The position numbers and the translations under genes were made by a program. A stretch of 64,000 nucleotides of DNA from the NCBI GenBank assembly GCA_945915475.1, contig CAMEFI010000005.1, positions 1 to 64,000 of the forward strand, read 5' to 3'. Origin of the DNA: an uncultured Clostridium sp. GTDB taxonomy: Bacteria; Bacillota; Clostridia; Lachnospirales; Lachnospiraceae. The notes under the pieces were generated by a model. That model made no database searches. It had not been told where the DNA came from and saw only the letters and a program-made list of their open reading frames with translations. Shown here piece by piece: positions 1 to 9,253 of the stretch (position 1 is the stretch's first letter; the number at the start of each line of letters is the position of its first letter).

Positions 1-1
1 A

Positions 2-253
2 GACGACAGTGAGACTACGCTGCTGGTAGCGGAAGGAGACGACAGTGAGACCACGTTGCTGGTAGGAGAGGGAGATGACAGTGAGACCACGTTGCTGGCA
101 GGGGAGGGAGACGACAGTGAGACCACGTTGCTGGCAGCAGAGGGAGATGACAGTGAGACCACGTTGCTGGTAGCAGAGGGAGATAACAGTGCCACCACAT
201 TACTGGTTGCAGGAGAAGATGACAGTGCCACCACGTTACTGGCTTCGGAGGCA
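2..253 (+). repeat. 36-bp coding tandem repeat, seven visible copies
   Basis: Copies begin at 2, 38, 74, 110, 146, 182 and 218. Copies 1-5 are nearly identical at DNA level and copies 6-7 are more diverged. The unit encodes 12 residues in frame, so copy-number change would keep the frame. The array may extend beyond the window edge. Confidence 0.9.
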
Positions 254-337
254 AGGATGCCGAAGTTTGAACCTGTATTGCAGGAGGACGAGGAGTTAAT
301 GGCTTTATTACAGGGGACACCCGGCAGGGATAGATAG
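2..337 (+). CDS. C-terminal end of an unidentified protein with TTLL tandem repeats (5' truncated by window edge)
   Basis: The reading frame is open from the first bases and stops at 335-337, so only the C-terminal 111 residues are seen. It consists of seven 12-residue repeats of the form DDSETTLLVAEG, then a short tail (MPKFEPVLQEDEELMALL). The last two repeats carry DNSATTLL or DDSATTLL. The repeats are acidic, Thr-rich and probably disordered. Thr followed three residues later by Leu resembles phospho-Thr sites read by FHA domains, as in the ETT motif of GarA; that link is inference. A start inside the repeat (TTG at 56) is unlikely because the repeat continues upstream of it. The gene for the giant surface protein begins 27 bp downstream. 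The identity of the N-terminal part is unknown. Confidence 0.6.
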   Translation, partial: DDSETTLLVAEGDDSETTLLVGEGDDSETTLLAGEGDDSETTLLAAEGDDSETTLLVAEGDNSATTLLVAGEDDSATTLLASEARMPKFEPVLQEDEELMALLQGTPGRDR

Positions 338-364
338 AAAAAGCATAGATAAGGGGAACGACGA

Positions 365-3300
365 GTGAATAGGAATCAGATATATCGCAGGACAATCGCA
401 TATTGTATGGTCTGGATGATGGTATTGCAGCTGTTCACCGGATGGGGAGTAAAGGAAGTTAGTGCCGAAGGTGGAACACCGGTCATAACATTTACCGTAA
501 ATGATGCGGCAATCTACTCAGCAGAGGATTGTGCACAGGTAGATAGTGTGGATGCGTGGGCAATTCCCTATGAGATAGTGGATTTGGCAGCGGACAATCC
601 TGTATATTTGTCGGTTGAGAGCACGCAGACAGGAGGTTCTCCTGTTACGTTGGTAGATAAGATATCATTAACTGGAACAGATTTGACATGGGGAGCCGGA
701 GCCGGTGGAAGTGACCAGGTGGCAGTGCAATTTGCGGAATCCGATGCGGCGAAGGGAACAGTTTATCTTAAGAAACCGGATGCAGAAGCGAAGTATAAGA
801 TAACAATATCAGTGAAGGATGCTTTGGGTGCAGAAATTGCCAGTAAGGATGTTACCGTTACTTATATCACAGCAATCAATGCTCCGACGGTCACATTGAC
901 GGATTTGAACAGCAGTCTGGATCCGTCGGTTGTGGAAGCTGCGGAGAATGGAAGTGTAAGCGGAACCTGGACCAATCAGGATGTGACATTTAACATAAAG
1001 GTACAGGATGCCGTTGTGGGCCTGAAGAGTATCACCTATGAACTGGATGATGTTTCACAGACAGATAAGAACAAAAGTTATTTAGCCGGGAGCTATGAGA
1101 AGAGTGAGGTGCAGCAATCCTTTACGGTTAATACCAGTGCTTCCTCTGCTACAGGCCATAAGCTTGTTGTTACGGCGGTGAATGCAAGAGATAAGAAAAC
1201 TACATTTACCCGTTACATTCTGGTGGATAAGGATGAACCGGGTATTGTCCTGACCATCAAGGAAACCGGTAGTGCCGTGGAAGATAATAAAGTGTATGGT
1301 AATCCGGTCACCATGGCAGCGGCAGTGACGGAATCCTTATCTGCAACCGGCATGGTAGTAACCTATAAAGTGAAAAAAGATGGGGGAAGTGAGGTTGCAA
1401 GTACGGTGACGGCATCTTCTTCCGGAACCTATGAAAAGGCATTTACAGAAGATGGTACCTATCAGGTATCCGTCGTTGCGAAGGATGGAGCCGGGAATGA
1501 GAAGGAGACAACACCGGTGACATTTACCGTGGACGGAACCGGACCGGTCCTTACCCAGACATCCCCCCAGGAGAATGACAAGTATTATAATGCAGATCAG
1601 ACATTCCAGTATAAAGTAACAGATGCGAATCTGGCAGGCGGCAAGGTGTCCGGGAAGATAGAACGGACGTTGGATGGAGTGACTTCAACGGAGCAGACCA
1701 TCGCACAGACTTGTACAGGAAATGAGGTATCGGATTCCCATACCTGTGACAAAGAGGGAGCCTATCAGATTACGGTAAATGCCAAGGATGCAGCGGGTAA
1801 TAGTGCAGCTGCGGCACATGAAATCGGATTCGTGGTGGATAAGACAGCGCCAGTTCTGGGCATTTTGGCAAAGGATACAGCAGACCAGACCGTTACAACC
1901 GGAGGAAAGACAAAAAAGAATGTGAAGGTAACCTATCAGGTAACAGACCGGAACCACCAGTTTGATCAATACAAGATTACCGTGAAGCGTACCGATGCAG
2001 CAGGGAGAGTCTCAAATGATACACAAAGGGTGGCTTCGGCAAACTGGACATTGTCTTCCAACGATACTTCGAAACAGAATAATATAACAGCCAACACAAC
2101 GGTTGAATATTCGGAGGAAGGTTCCTACGAGATTACCTTTGAAGGCGCGGACGCGGCTGGTAATGTAGGGACATCGCAGACCATTTCCTTTGTCATCGAT
2201 CATACAAAGCCGGTCATTTCCGGGGTTTCCTATACAACAAACCAGGTGGCAATTACTCCAAAATATGGAATTATTTTTGGGAATCAGATAATTCAGGTGA
2301 ATTTTACGGTGGAAGATGCGTTCACCGGACTGAAGACGGATAAGCCGGTGCTGGTTACCATTGGAACAGCTGAGGAGCGAGACAACACGCCCATACCTTA
2401 TCTGGCACAGCATGTGTCCGGTAGCAGTTATTATGTGCAATTGCCATTGAAGACGGTTGCTGATTTTGACGATAAAATAACCATCTGGGCCTATGACCAG
2501 GTGGAGAATGAACAGTCCTTTGAGTCGGAACGGACAATCTATAATACCAATTCGTCTACCATTGCCATGACCTGTACAACAGGGAATGAGGGAGTCTGGA
2601 CGAAGGACAATGTTACCTATCATACAAAAGTGACAGATTCCATGTGTGGGATTCGTTCCATTACTTATAAGAAGATTGAGAAAGTAAATGGAACTGACCA
2701 GAGTACAGAAGTATATAAGGTTGATTTTGACCAGCAGCTTGCAGCCGGAACGATTACAGCACCGGTAACGGAATATCAATATGATTTTACCGCAACCGAT
2801 ACGGCATTAACAGGAGATGGATATAAGTTGCTGGTAGAAGTGATTAATAATTGTGGAACCACAACAACCATGGAAAAAACCGTATATGTGGATAAGGTGG
2901 CACCGGTTGTAGAATTAAGCGGTGTTGACAATGGCACCCATTACAAGACAAATCAAAGAATTTGTACGAAGGTTACGGATGTGTCCTACAGTGGAACGAA
3001 GACCAAATATTATGTAACATGTAAGTATGATGGACAGAGTGTCACAATTCCCTGGGATGATTTTGCGTCCACACAGTATACAGATACAACATATAAAAAT
3101 CTGTCGGCAGAAGGAAATTATGAGATTTATGCAGAGACCACAGACAGTGTAGGGTTGACTACCCGATCCAATACATTGCAATTTACTATAGATAAGCAGG
3201 CACCGGTCATTGAGTCAGTGAAAGTGGTGAAAGGTCTTCTTAAGACAGAGCAGAACATGGATGCAGATGACAATTATTATGTGGAGGATGATGCACAGTT

Positions 3301-6300
3301 AGATGTGGTGGCAACGGATCATTTTCCGACGGAGGATGCATCTGTCTGGATTAAGGGAACCCATAGCAGCGCCACTGTACCGGAAGAATCACATGCCATG
3401 ACAACCTCACCACTTATTTTTACCTCTAATACCTATTCTGTGGAGGGACGATATGTTTTAACGGTAGGAGGAAAAGATAAGGCGGGGAATCCAGCTGTAA
3501 ATGTCAACAAAGCAGTTGTGGTGGACAAGACAGCTCCGGAATTATCCATTCATGGGATTTCAAATGGAGAGATGACGAAAGATCCGGTTACCCTGACGTA
3601 TCAGGCAGTGGATAAGAACCATGATTTTGACCGGTATAAGGTAACGGTGCATAGAACAACCCTGGATGGCGTAAATGAAACAACGGTGGAACAAAATGCA
3701 GCGAACTGGAGACAGACAGGATATAACAGGAATGAACAGGTGGATTATACCACTACCAGACAGTCTGTATATTCAGAGGAAGGAAACTATGAGATTACCT
3801 TTGAGGGTAAGGATAAAGCCGGCAATGTGGCAGTGACCAAGAGCATTTCCTTCTCCATTGATCACACAGCACCGGTGATAAAGGATGTGACCTATACAGT
3901 AGGTGGTGAGCTGATTGGACCAAAATACGGAATCATTTTCAACAAACGGGCAATCCGGGTATCTTTCACCGTGAAAGACTCCGTTGTGGGATTAAAAGAT
4001 AGAGATGCTGTACTGGTAACGGTGGGAAAGAAGACAGACAGGAATAATGGAACAAAGCTGTATCCTGCCGCCAGTCTGCAGGGTGAAACCTATTGTGTTA
4101 CAATACCATTAGAAGATGTGTATCATTTTGATAATACCATTACGATATGGGCTTATGACAAGTTATTTAATGAAGCTGCGGTAGAGTCTGTACGAACCAT
4201 ATTTAATACATATAAACCGGATATTTCCATGGAGTGTACCACAGATAATGATGGAGTCTGGACGAATGGGGATGTGACCTATCATACGGTGGTGACTGAC
4301 ACAAGGTGCGGAATCAGCAAGATTACTTATACAAAGATTGAGACCGTGGGTGGAGTGGAACGACGGGATGTTGTGAAAGAGGTCGATTTTGAACAGCAGC
4401 GCCTGCAGGGACAATTGTCTTCCTTTGTGACGGAATATGCCTATGATTTTACAGCAACGGAAACGGCAAAGACGGTGGATGGCTATATATTGCGGGTGGA
4501 TGTAACCAATAACTGTGGCATATCCTCCTTTATGGAGAAGAAGGTGTATGTGGATAAGGTGGCACCGGAAGTTACCCTTTCAGGAATAGAAAATGGAGTA
4601 TATTACAATACCAGTCAGACGGTTCATACCGTGGTAAAGGATCTGTCTTATCCGGATACAAAGACACAGTACTATGTAACCCGTCAGTATGATGGAAGGA
4701 ATGTGGACGTAACATGGGATGATTTCCGGTCTACAAACTATACAGCTGAGACAGATAAGGTGGTATCTGCAGAGGGAACGTATGAGATTTATGCTGTGAC
4801 TACAGATAGTGCAGGCAACCAGACCACTTCGAACACATTGCGGTTTACCATAGATAAAGAGGCACCGGTAATTGTGGAAGCCAGAGTAATAAAAGGAGTT
4901 CATGAAACCGAGCAACCGGTGAATGAGGATGGCATCTATTATGTCAATGAGGATGGCAGATTAGCGGTGAAAGTGACGGATCATTTTCCGTCGCCGGATG
5001 GTCATGTATATGTTGAGGGCAAATTAAAAGATACAGTGATGCAACAGGAGAGATATGTGATGGATTCCTCTCCGTTCTCCTTTGTCACACAGACACCATA
5101 TACCGAAGAAGGGAAATATACGGTTACGGTGGGTGGAAAAGATAAAGCGAATAATACGGCAGTAAATGTATACCGGGATATCGTGGTAGATAAGACCAGT
5201 CCACAACTTACCATTAGTGGAATCGCCCAGGGGCAGATGACCCGGGAACCTGTTACTTTAACCTACCAGTCTGTGGATAAGAACCATGACTTTGAACAAT
5301 ACCGGGTAACAGTGAGAAGAACAACGTTAGATGGTGTGGATGAAACCCTGATGGAACAGAATGCAGCAGATTGGAAACAGACAGGATATGACAGAGACAG
5401 ACAGGAGAACTATACAACCACCAGAACTTCCATGTATAAGGAAGAGGGTAACTATCAGGTTACATTTGAAGGTACCGATAAGGCAGGCAATGTTGCAACG
5501 GTGAAGACCATTTCGTTCTCCATTGATCATACGGCACCGGTGATTTCAGACATCAGCTATTCTGACCCGTCGGGGCTTTTGACACCGAAGTATCAGACGA
5601 TTTTCAGTAATCAGGTGATACAGGTGAAGTTTCGTGTGGAGGACCGGGTAGTTGGCATTGAGGATTCCCTTGTGTATGTCACTTTGGGAACGGCACAGGA
5701 ACGATTGAATGGTGCGCCGATGTATATTGCAAATAAGGATTTGGATGGATATTACCATGTGAATGTGCCATCCGATCTTGCGGTGACAGAATATGACGGG
5801 GCGCTCAGTATCTGGGCAAATGACCGTCTGAAGAATGAGTCAGGTGCGGAGACGGTGCGGATCATTCAAAACGCAGACAAACCGGAAATCGTAATGGACT
5901 GTGATCTGGACTATACCAAATGGCAGAGCCGGAATGTGACATTCCATACCAAGGTATCTGACCAGAAATCCGGATTAAAGGAAGTAAAATATACCATTGA
6001 TGGTAAGGAAGTCAAAACAGTAACCTTTACAGAGTTTGTGAAGGAGTATTCCTATGATCTGACAGCAACAAAGACAGCTGACAAGGTCACAGGTTATAGT
6101 ATGACCATTGAGGTGACGAATAATAATGGAACCGGCAGTTTTGCAAAGAGACAGGTTTATGTGGATAAGAAAGCGCCAAGTGTACAACTTTCCGGCATCC
6201 AGAATGGAACATATTATAATCAGAATCAGAAGATAACCGCAAATGTGGGAGATGTTTCTTTTAAGAACACGAAAACGCAGTACTATGTGGAACGGACTTT

Positions 6301-7672
6301 GGATGGGAAGACATATACAGAAAGTGTTCCATCCTTTACTCTGAAAAAATATGCGGGTAAATGTATAAGAACCTTCCATAAAGAGGGACGATACAAGGTA
6401 TATGCAGTAACAACAGACAGTGCAGGAAACCGAACCAGGTCCAATACACTGCGTTTTGTGATAGATAAGACGTCTCCTAAGCTTGCAATTTCCGGAGTGC
6501 AGGATGGTTCCATGAATGGAACAGATGTGGAGGTACAGTTTGACCTGACAGATTCGTTTTATTCCACAACGGATTCTCTTATCCGGATAGAGAAAACAAT
6601 AGATGGAACAACAACTTCAGAGGAGAAGAAGGATTTCCCTAAGACAGGAAAACATTCTACATGGAATCGTACATTTTCGGAGGATGGAACCTATCAGATT
6701 ACCTTTACGGCAAAGGATAAGGCAGGCAATGTTGCAAAAACACAGACGATTTCCTTCTCTGTGGATAAGACTCAGCCGGTGATTGAGATTACAGGCACTT
6801 CCAATTATCAACAGTGGGATAAGCCGGTTACGGTACGGTTCTCGGTAGAGGAATCATATTATACAGGAGATCAGATTACAATCCGGGGAACACGGCAGGA
6901 TATAAATGGGAAGAAGGAAGAACTGGAGTTTACAACCTTTGCCAATACAGCGAAGGTTTCAAGTATGACACAGCTTTTCAACAAAGATGGCATCTACGAT
7001 CTGGTGCTGCAAGCCAAGGATGAAGCGGGAAATGAAGACCGGAAGGAAATTCATTTTGTACTAGATCAGACAAAACCGGAGGTTTATAAAGTAGGGAATT
7101 ACAATGGTGGATATTATCAGGAATTCAGAATCGCAGATACATTAGCAGATGTGTTTAAGGATCTCACGGTGGTATCTTATCGTATTCTGCTAAATGGAGT
7201 GGAATATGATGGGACCACACCGGTGACAGATGAGGGTAAATACAATCTGTCGGTAGAAGTGGAAGACGAATTGGGACATAAGAACAGGGAGACGGCAGAA
7301 TTTATTATCGATCATACCGCACCGAAGGTAATCTTTACCGGTGTAAAGGATGGACAGGCTGTGACAGAAAGGGGAAAGGTGATTCTTTCTCTCACCAACC
7401 CGGAGGACGAGATTACGGGAGTTTCCATGAATGGTACGGAATATGATGCAGATACCAGGGAATTAGAATATTCGGAATATGGTTTTTATAAGATCAATGT
7501 GGACTGCGTTGATAAAGCCGGTAATAAGGTGACAAGAACGTTACGTTTTACCTATCATAATCCATTGACGACTACTATTTTATTTGCTATTATGGGTGGA
7601 CTTATTGTTATAACATGTATCTGGTTATGGGTAAGGACAATGAAGAAAGAAAAGGAAGAAGAAAAGTTATGA
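365..7672 (+). CDS. Giant membrane-anchored Ig-like repeat surface protein
   Basis: This 2435-residue protein starts at GTG 365 behind an AGGGGAA-type ribosome binding site. It has a signal peptide (residues 1 to about 34, ending SAEG), a very long extracellular part and a C-terminal membrane helix (FAIMGGLIVITCIWLWV) followed by a Lys/Glu-rich cytoplasmic tail. There is no LPxTG sortase signal. The extracellular part is a string of beta-sandwich Ig-like modules, each closing with motifs such as GNxxT, FxIDxTxPV or VDKxAP. Blocks of about 555 residues recur almost intact. It likely acts as an adhesin or structural surface protein; the ligand is unknown. The HAD gene overlaps its stop by ATGA, so the two are probably cotranscribed. 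No catalytic domain is recognised. Confidence 0.85.
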   Translation: MNRNQIYRRTIAYCMVWMMVLQLFTGWGVKEVSAEGGTPVITFTVNDAAIYSAEDCAQVDSVDAWAIPYEIVDLAADNPVYLSVESTQTGGSPVTLVDKISLTGTDLTWGAGAGGSDQVAVQFAESDAAKGTVYLKKPDAEAKYKITISVKDALGAEIASKDVTVTYITAINAPTVTLTDLNSSLDPSVVEAAENGSVSGTWTNQDVTFNIKVQDAVVGLKSITYELDDVSQTDKNKSYLAGSYEKSEVQQSFTVNTSASSATGHKLVVTAVNARDKKTTFTRYILVDKDEPGIVLTIKETGSAVEDNKVYGNPVTMAAAVTESLSATGMVVTYKVKKDGGSEVASTVTASSSGTYEKAFTEDGTYQVSVVAKDGAGNEKETTPVTFTVDGTGPVLTQTSPQENDKYYNADQTFQYKVTDANLAGGKVSGKIERTLDGVTSTEQTIAQTCTGNEVSDSHTCDKEGAYQITVNAKDAAGNSAAAAHEIGFVVDKTAPVLGILAKDTADQTVTTGGKTKKNVKVTYQVTDRNHQFDQYKITVKRTDAAGRVSNDTQRVASANWTLSSNDTSKQNNITANTTVEYSEEGSYEITFEGADAAGNVGTSQTISFVIDHTKPVISGVSYTTNQVAITPKYGIIFGNQIIQVNFTVEDAFTGLKTDKPVLVTIGTAEERDNTPIPYLAQHVSGSSYYVQLPLKTVADFDDKITIWAYDQVENEQSFESERTIYNTNSSTIAMTCTTGNEGVWTKDNVTYHTKVTDSMCGIRSITYKKIEKVNGTDQSTEVYKVDFDQQLAAGTITAPVTEYQYDFTATDTALTGDGYKLLVEVINNCGTTTTMEKTVYVDKVAPVVELSGVDNGTHYKTNQRICTKVTDVSYSGTKTKYYVTCKYDGQSVTIPWDDFASTQYTDTTYKNLSAEGNYEIYAETTDSVGLTTRSNTLQFTIDKQAPVIESVKVVKGLLKTEQNMDADDNYYVEDDAQLDVVATDHFPTEDASVWIKGTHSSATVPEESHAMTTSPLIFTSNTYSVEGRYVLTVGGKDKAGNPAVNVNKAVVVDKTAPELSIHGISNGEMTKDPVTLTYQAVDKNHDFDRYKVTVHRTTLDGVNETTVEQNAANWRQTGYNRNEQVDYTTTRQSVYSEEGNYEITFEGKDKAGNVAVTKSISFSIDHTAPVIKDVTYTVGGELIGPKYGIIFNKRAIRVSFTVKDSVVGLKDRDAVLVTVGKKTDRNNGTKLYPAASLQGETYCVTIPLEDVYHFDNTITIWAYDKLFNEAAVESVRTIFNTYKPDISMECTTDNDGVWTNGDVTYHTVVTDTRCGISKITYTKIETVGGVERRDVVKEVDFEQQRLQGQLSSFVTEYAYDFTATETAKTVDGYILRVDVTNNCGISSFMEKKVYVDKVAPEVTLSGIENGVYYNTSQTVHTVVKDLSYPDTKTQYYVTRQYDGRNVDVTWDDFRSTNYTAETDKVVSAEGTYEIYAVTTDSAGNQTTSNTLRFTIDKEAPVIVEARVIKGVHETEQPVNEDGIYYVNEDGRLAVKVTDHFPSPDGHVYVEGKLKDTVMQQERYVMDSSPFSFVTQTPYTEEGKYTVTVGGKDKANNTAVNVYRDIVVDKTSPQLTISGIAQGQMTREPVTLTYQSVDKNHDFEQYRVTVRRTTLDGVDETLMEQNAADWKQTGYDRDRQENYTTTRTSMYKEEGNYQVTFEGTDKAGNVATVKTISFSIDHTAPVISDISYSDPSGLLTPKYQTIFSNQVIQVKFRVEDRVVGIEDSLVYVTLGTAQERLNGAPMYIANKDLDGYYHVNVPSDLAVTEYDGALSIWANDRLKNESGAETVRIIQNADKPEIVMDCDLDYTKWQSRNVTFHTKVSDQKSGLKEVKYTIDGKEVKTVTFTEFVKEYSYDLTATKTADKVTGYSMTIEVTNNNGTGSFAKRQVYVDKKAPSVQLSGIQNGTYYNQNQKITANVGDVSFKNTKTQYYVERTLDGKTYTESVPSFTLKKYAGKCIRTFHKEGRYKVYAVTTDSAGNRTRSNTLRFVIDKTSPKLAISGVQDGSMNGTDVEVQFDLTDSFYSTTDSLIRIEKTIDGTTTSEEKKDFPKTGKHSTWNRTFSEDGTYQITFTAKDKAGNVAKTQTISFSVDKTQPVIEITGTSNYQQWDKPVTVRFSVEESYYTGDQITIRGTRQDINGKKEELEFTTFANTAKVSSMTQLFNKDGIYDLVLQAKDEAGNEDRKEIHFVLDQTKPEVYKVGNYNGGYYQEFRIADTLADVFKDLTVVSYRILLNGVEYDGTTPVTDEGKYNLSVEVEDELGHKNRETAEFIIDHTAPKVIFTGVKDGQAVTERGKVILSLTNPEDEITGVSMNGTEYDADTRELEYSEYGFYKINVDCVDKAGNKVTRTLRFTYHNPLTTTILFAIMGGLIVITCIWLWVRTMKKEKEEEKL
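2194..6480 (+). repeat. About 1.66-kb internal super-repeat in the giant surface gene
   Basis: The sequence encoding IDHTxPVI followed by PKYGIIF recurs near 2258, 3919 and 5584, a spacing of about 1661-1665 bp. The order of modules between these points is the same in copies 1 and 2: the WAYD block, the GVWT-DVTYHT block, the VYVDKVAP block, the DHFP block and the KNHDF block. The third copy is partial and diverges after about 6480. Boundaries are approximate. Confidence 0.75.
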
Positions 7673-8364
7673 TAAGAGCAGATAACATAAGGGCAGTTGT
7701 GTTTGATATGGATGGTGTTATATTTGATTCGGAGCGGTTGTACCGGAAGCATTGGATGATAACCGGTAAGGAATATGGAATTCCGAAGGATAAGATGGAA
7801 TATCTCTGTGACCGGATGGCCGGGGCAACACGGGAGAATAACGAGAAGCTCATGAAGTCGCATTTCGGTGATGACTTCGATTATGACAGCTTCCGGATGA
7901 AGACCATGGACCGGATGGATGCAGAGATCGAACGGGACGGTCTCGAATTGAAACAGGGAGTGAAAGAGTTATTTGCTTACCTGAAGGAGCAGGATTACAG
8001 GATAGCACTGGCGACATCTACCATAGAAGACCGGGCGAAACGGAATCTTACGAGAGCGGGAATCCTGGAAGTTTTTGACAGCATTGTGTATGGAGGGATT
8101 GTTCCACATGGGAAACCGGCACCAGATATCTATATAGAAGCCTGTAAGCGTCTGGGTGTCCGGCCGGAAGAAGCAATGGGAATAGAAGATTCCATTAATG
8201 GTGTGAAATCTTCTGCCGCAGCGGGATTGTATACGGTGATGGTAATTGATCTGATTCAGCCGACGGAGGAGACGGAAAAGCTGGCTCATGAGATACACAA
8301 TTCTCTTTTGGAGGTGTTGGAACAATTCCAAAACGGACATGTAGGAAGGACGGCAGGTTTGTAG
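7669..8364 (+). CDS. HAD-superfamily phosphatase, beta-phosphoglucomutase-like
   Basis: This 231-residue protein is a member of the haloacid dehalogenase family, subfamily I. The catalytic motif DMDG (Asp13, Asp15) lies at the N-terminus. A helical cap follows, then the conserved GIEDSINGVKSSAAAG motif with the metal-binding acidic pair near residue 180. ATG 7669 overlaps the stop of the upstream surface-protein gene (ATGA), and an AGGAAGAA ribosome binding site lies just before it. An upstream TTG at 7615 lies deep inside the previous gene and is rejected. The substrate cannot be read from the sequence: a sugar phosphate or another small phosphomonoester is typical for the family. Confidence 0.88.
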   Translation: MIRADNIRAVVFDMDGVIFDSERLYRKHWMITGKEYGIPKDKMEYLCDRMAGATRENNEKLMKSHFGDDFDYDSFRMKTMDRMDAEIERDGLELKQGVKELFAYLKEQDYRIALATSTIEDRAKRNLTRAGILEVFDSIVYGGIVPHGKPAPDIYIEACKRLGVRPEEAMGIEDSINGVKSSAAAGLYTVMVIDLIQPTEETEKLAHEIHNSLLEVLEQFQNGHVGRTAGL

Positions 8365-8420
8365 GAATTCTATACGGACAACTGGAATATATACAGGAGA
8401 GCGCTCATATATTGCATTAG

Positions 8421-8475
8421 TTAGACAGTTGCGAAGCTTACATCTGTACAACTTCAGAGTTTCGCAATTACCTAA
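8421..8475. repeat. Short inverted-repeat element with GTTTCGCAATTACCTA end
   Basis: The right end, GTTTCGCAATTACCTAA at 8459-8475, is an imperfect inverted copy of TTAGACAGTTGCGAAGCTT at 8421-8439. The same right-end motif occurs upstream of hisS, the NUDIX gene, rpiB and the beta-helix gene. It lies 40 bp before the next start codon. It is either a small MITE-like insert or a regulatory hairpin. Confidence 0.6.
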
Positions 8476-8514
8476 TTACATTAGTGACAGGTGTAAGGAA
8501 GGGGAGCGTGAAAT

Positions 8515-8877
8515 ATGAGCGTTGGTAGGAAATTTGCAGTTGTTGTGAGAGGATTGATTATTGCATATGCGGTAACAGGTGCGCTGCTGGCACTGTTGGC
8601 ATTTATGGTATTCCGGTTCCGGATAAGTGAGTCTGTTACAGATGCGGCGATTGTTGCCATCTATGTGATTGTGACATTTATTGGAGCTTTTGTGACGGGT
8701 AAGAAGGTACGTGAGAAGAAATTTCTTTGGGGATTGTTATTGGGGACACTGTACATCCTGATTATCTCCGTTGTAGCAATTGCAATAGGGCAGGCATTTC
8801 ACGTAACAAGCACAGCCAATATAACGACAGCAGCACTGTGTGTAGGAGGAGGGCTGTTGGGCGGTATGTTAAGCTAG
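8515..8877 (+). CDS. TIGR04086-type small membrane protein
   Basis: This 120-residue protein has four predicted membrane helices. It has a charged GKKVREKKFLWGLLLG segment between helices 2 and 3 and a glycine-rich last helix (VGGGLLGGML). Size and pattern match the clostridial TIGR04086 membrane family, often found beside the SCIFF peptide, as here. The function is unknown; a role in export or handling of the modified peptide is only a guess from context. ATG 8515 has an AAGGGGAG ribosome binding site 7 nt upstream. A promoter begins 12 bp after its stop, so the SCIFF gene need not depend on its transcription. Confidence 0.75.
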   Translation: MSVGRKFAVVVRGLIIAYAVTGALLALLAFMVFRFRISESVTDAAIVAIYVIVTFIGAFVTGKKVREKKFLWGLLLGTLYILIISVVAIAIGQAFHVTSTANITTAALCVGGGLLGGMLS

Positions 8878-8889
8878 TAAATATAAGCG

Positions 8890-8918
8890 TTGACCTTGGA
8901 AAAAGCATGTGTTATACT
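8890..8918 (+). promoter_or_regulatory. Sigma-A-type promoter for the SCIFF gene
   Basis: The -35 box TTGACC (8890-8895) and -10 box TATACT (8913-8918) are separated by 17 bp. Transcription would begin near 8925, giving a leader of about 55 nt that contains a small CAGGA/TCCTG hairpin near 8941-8953. Confidence 0.75.
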
Positions 8919-8980
8919 TAATGAAATGTGTGTTGGTTCAGGAAGCTCCTGGATACTATTATAAATGAGAGGTATATAAG

Positions 8981-9121
8981 ATGAAACATATTAAGACTTT
9001 AACAGACAAGACATTAAAGAGCACAATGGAAAAGGGTGGATGTGGCGAGTGCCAGACATCTTGCCAGTCAGCATGCAAGACATCCTGCACAGTTGGAAAC
9101 CAGACTTGTGAGAACAAATAA
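8981..9121 (+). CDS. scfA: SCIFF ranthipeptide precursor (six cysteines in forty-five residues)
   Basis: This 46-residue peptide has six cysteines (21, 24, 28, 32, 36, 43) in the conserved pattern CGECQTSCQSACKTSC followed by TVGNQTCENK. It matches the SCIFF family, a precursor on which a radical SAM enzyme forms Cys-to-Thr thioether links. The N-terminal half (MKHIKTLTDKTLKSTM) is the leader read by the maturase. A GAGAGG ribosome binding site lies 8 nt before ATG 8981. The maturase gene follows after 132 bp, and an almost identical AGAGGTATATA ribosome binding region precedes it. Expected products are thioether-bridged peptides whose role in Clostridia is still debated. The call is very secure despite the small size. 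Confidence 0.97.
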   Translation: MKHIKTLTDKTLKSTMEKGGCGECQTSCQSACKTSCTVGNQTCENK

Positions 9122-9147
9122 TTCATTTTCTGGTATAGGAATGGAAT

Positions 9148-9185
9148 AAAGAGGACTGCTTATATTCGGGCCGTCCTCTTTCATT
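9148..9185 (+). terminator. Hairpin between SCIFF gene and maturase gene
   Basis: AAAGAGGAC (9148-9156) pairs perfectly with GTCCTCTTT (9173-9181), followed by a weak T-rich stretch. A partial terminator here would give much more precursor than maturase transcript, as is common in RiPP operons. Confidence 0.6.
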
Positions 9186-9253
9186 TCGTGCTGTAAATTC
9201 GCATGGGTTTCTTGGCTTTAACTTTCTGCGATTAGAATAAGAGGTATATAGAA

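Noticed and set aside
1-253. Direct repeats at the left edge as a CRISPR array
   Set aside because: Copies are contiguous 36-bp units without spacers, and they are in frame with a protein.
15-401. Minus-strand frame of 128 residues
   Set aside because: It is an opposite-strand shadow of the coding tandem repeat and overlaps the start of the giant gene.
1685-6811. Many minus-strand frames inside the giant surface gene
   Set aside because: They are codon-bias shadows without ribosome binding sites, and the plus strand is a continuous, well-supported protein.
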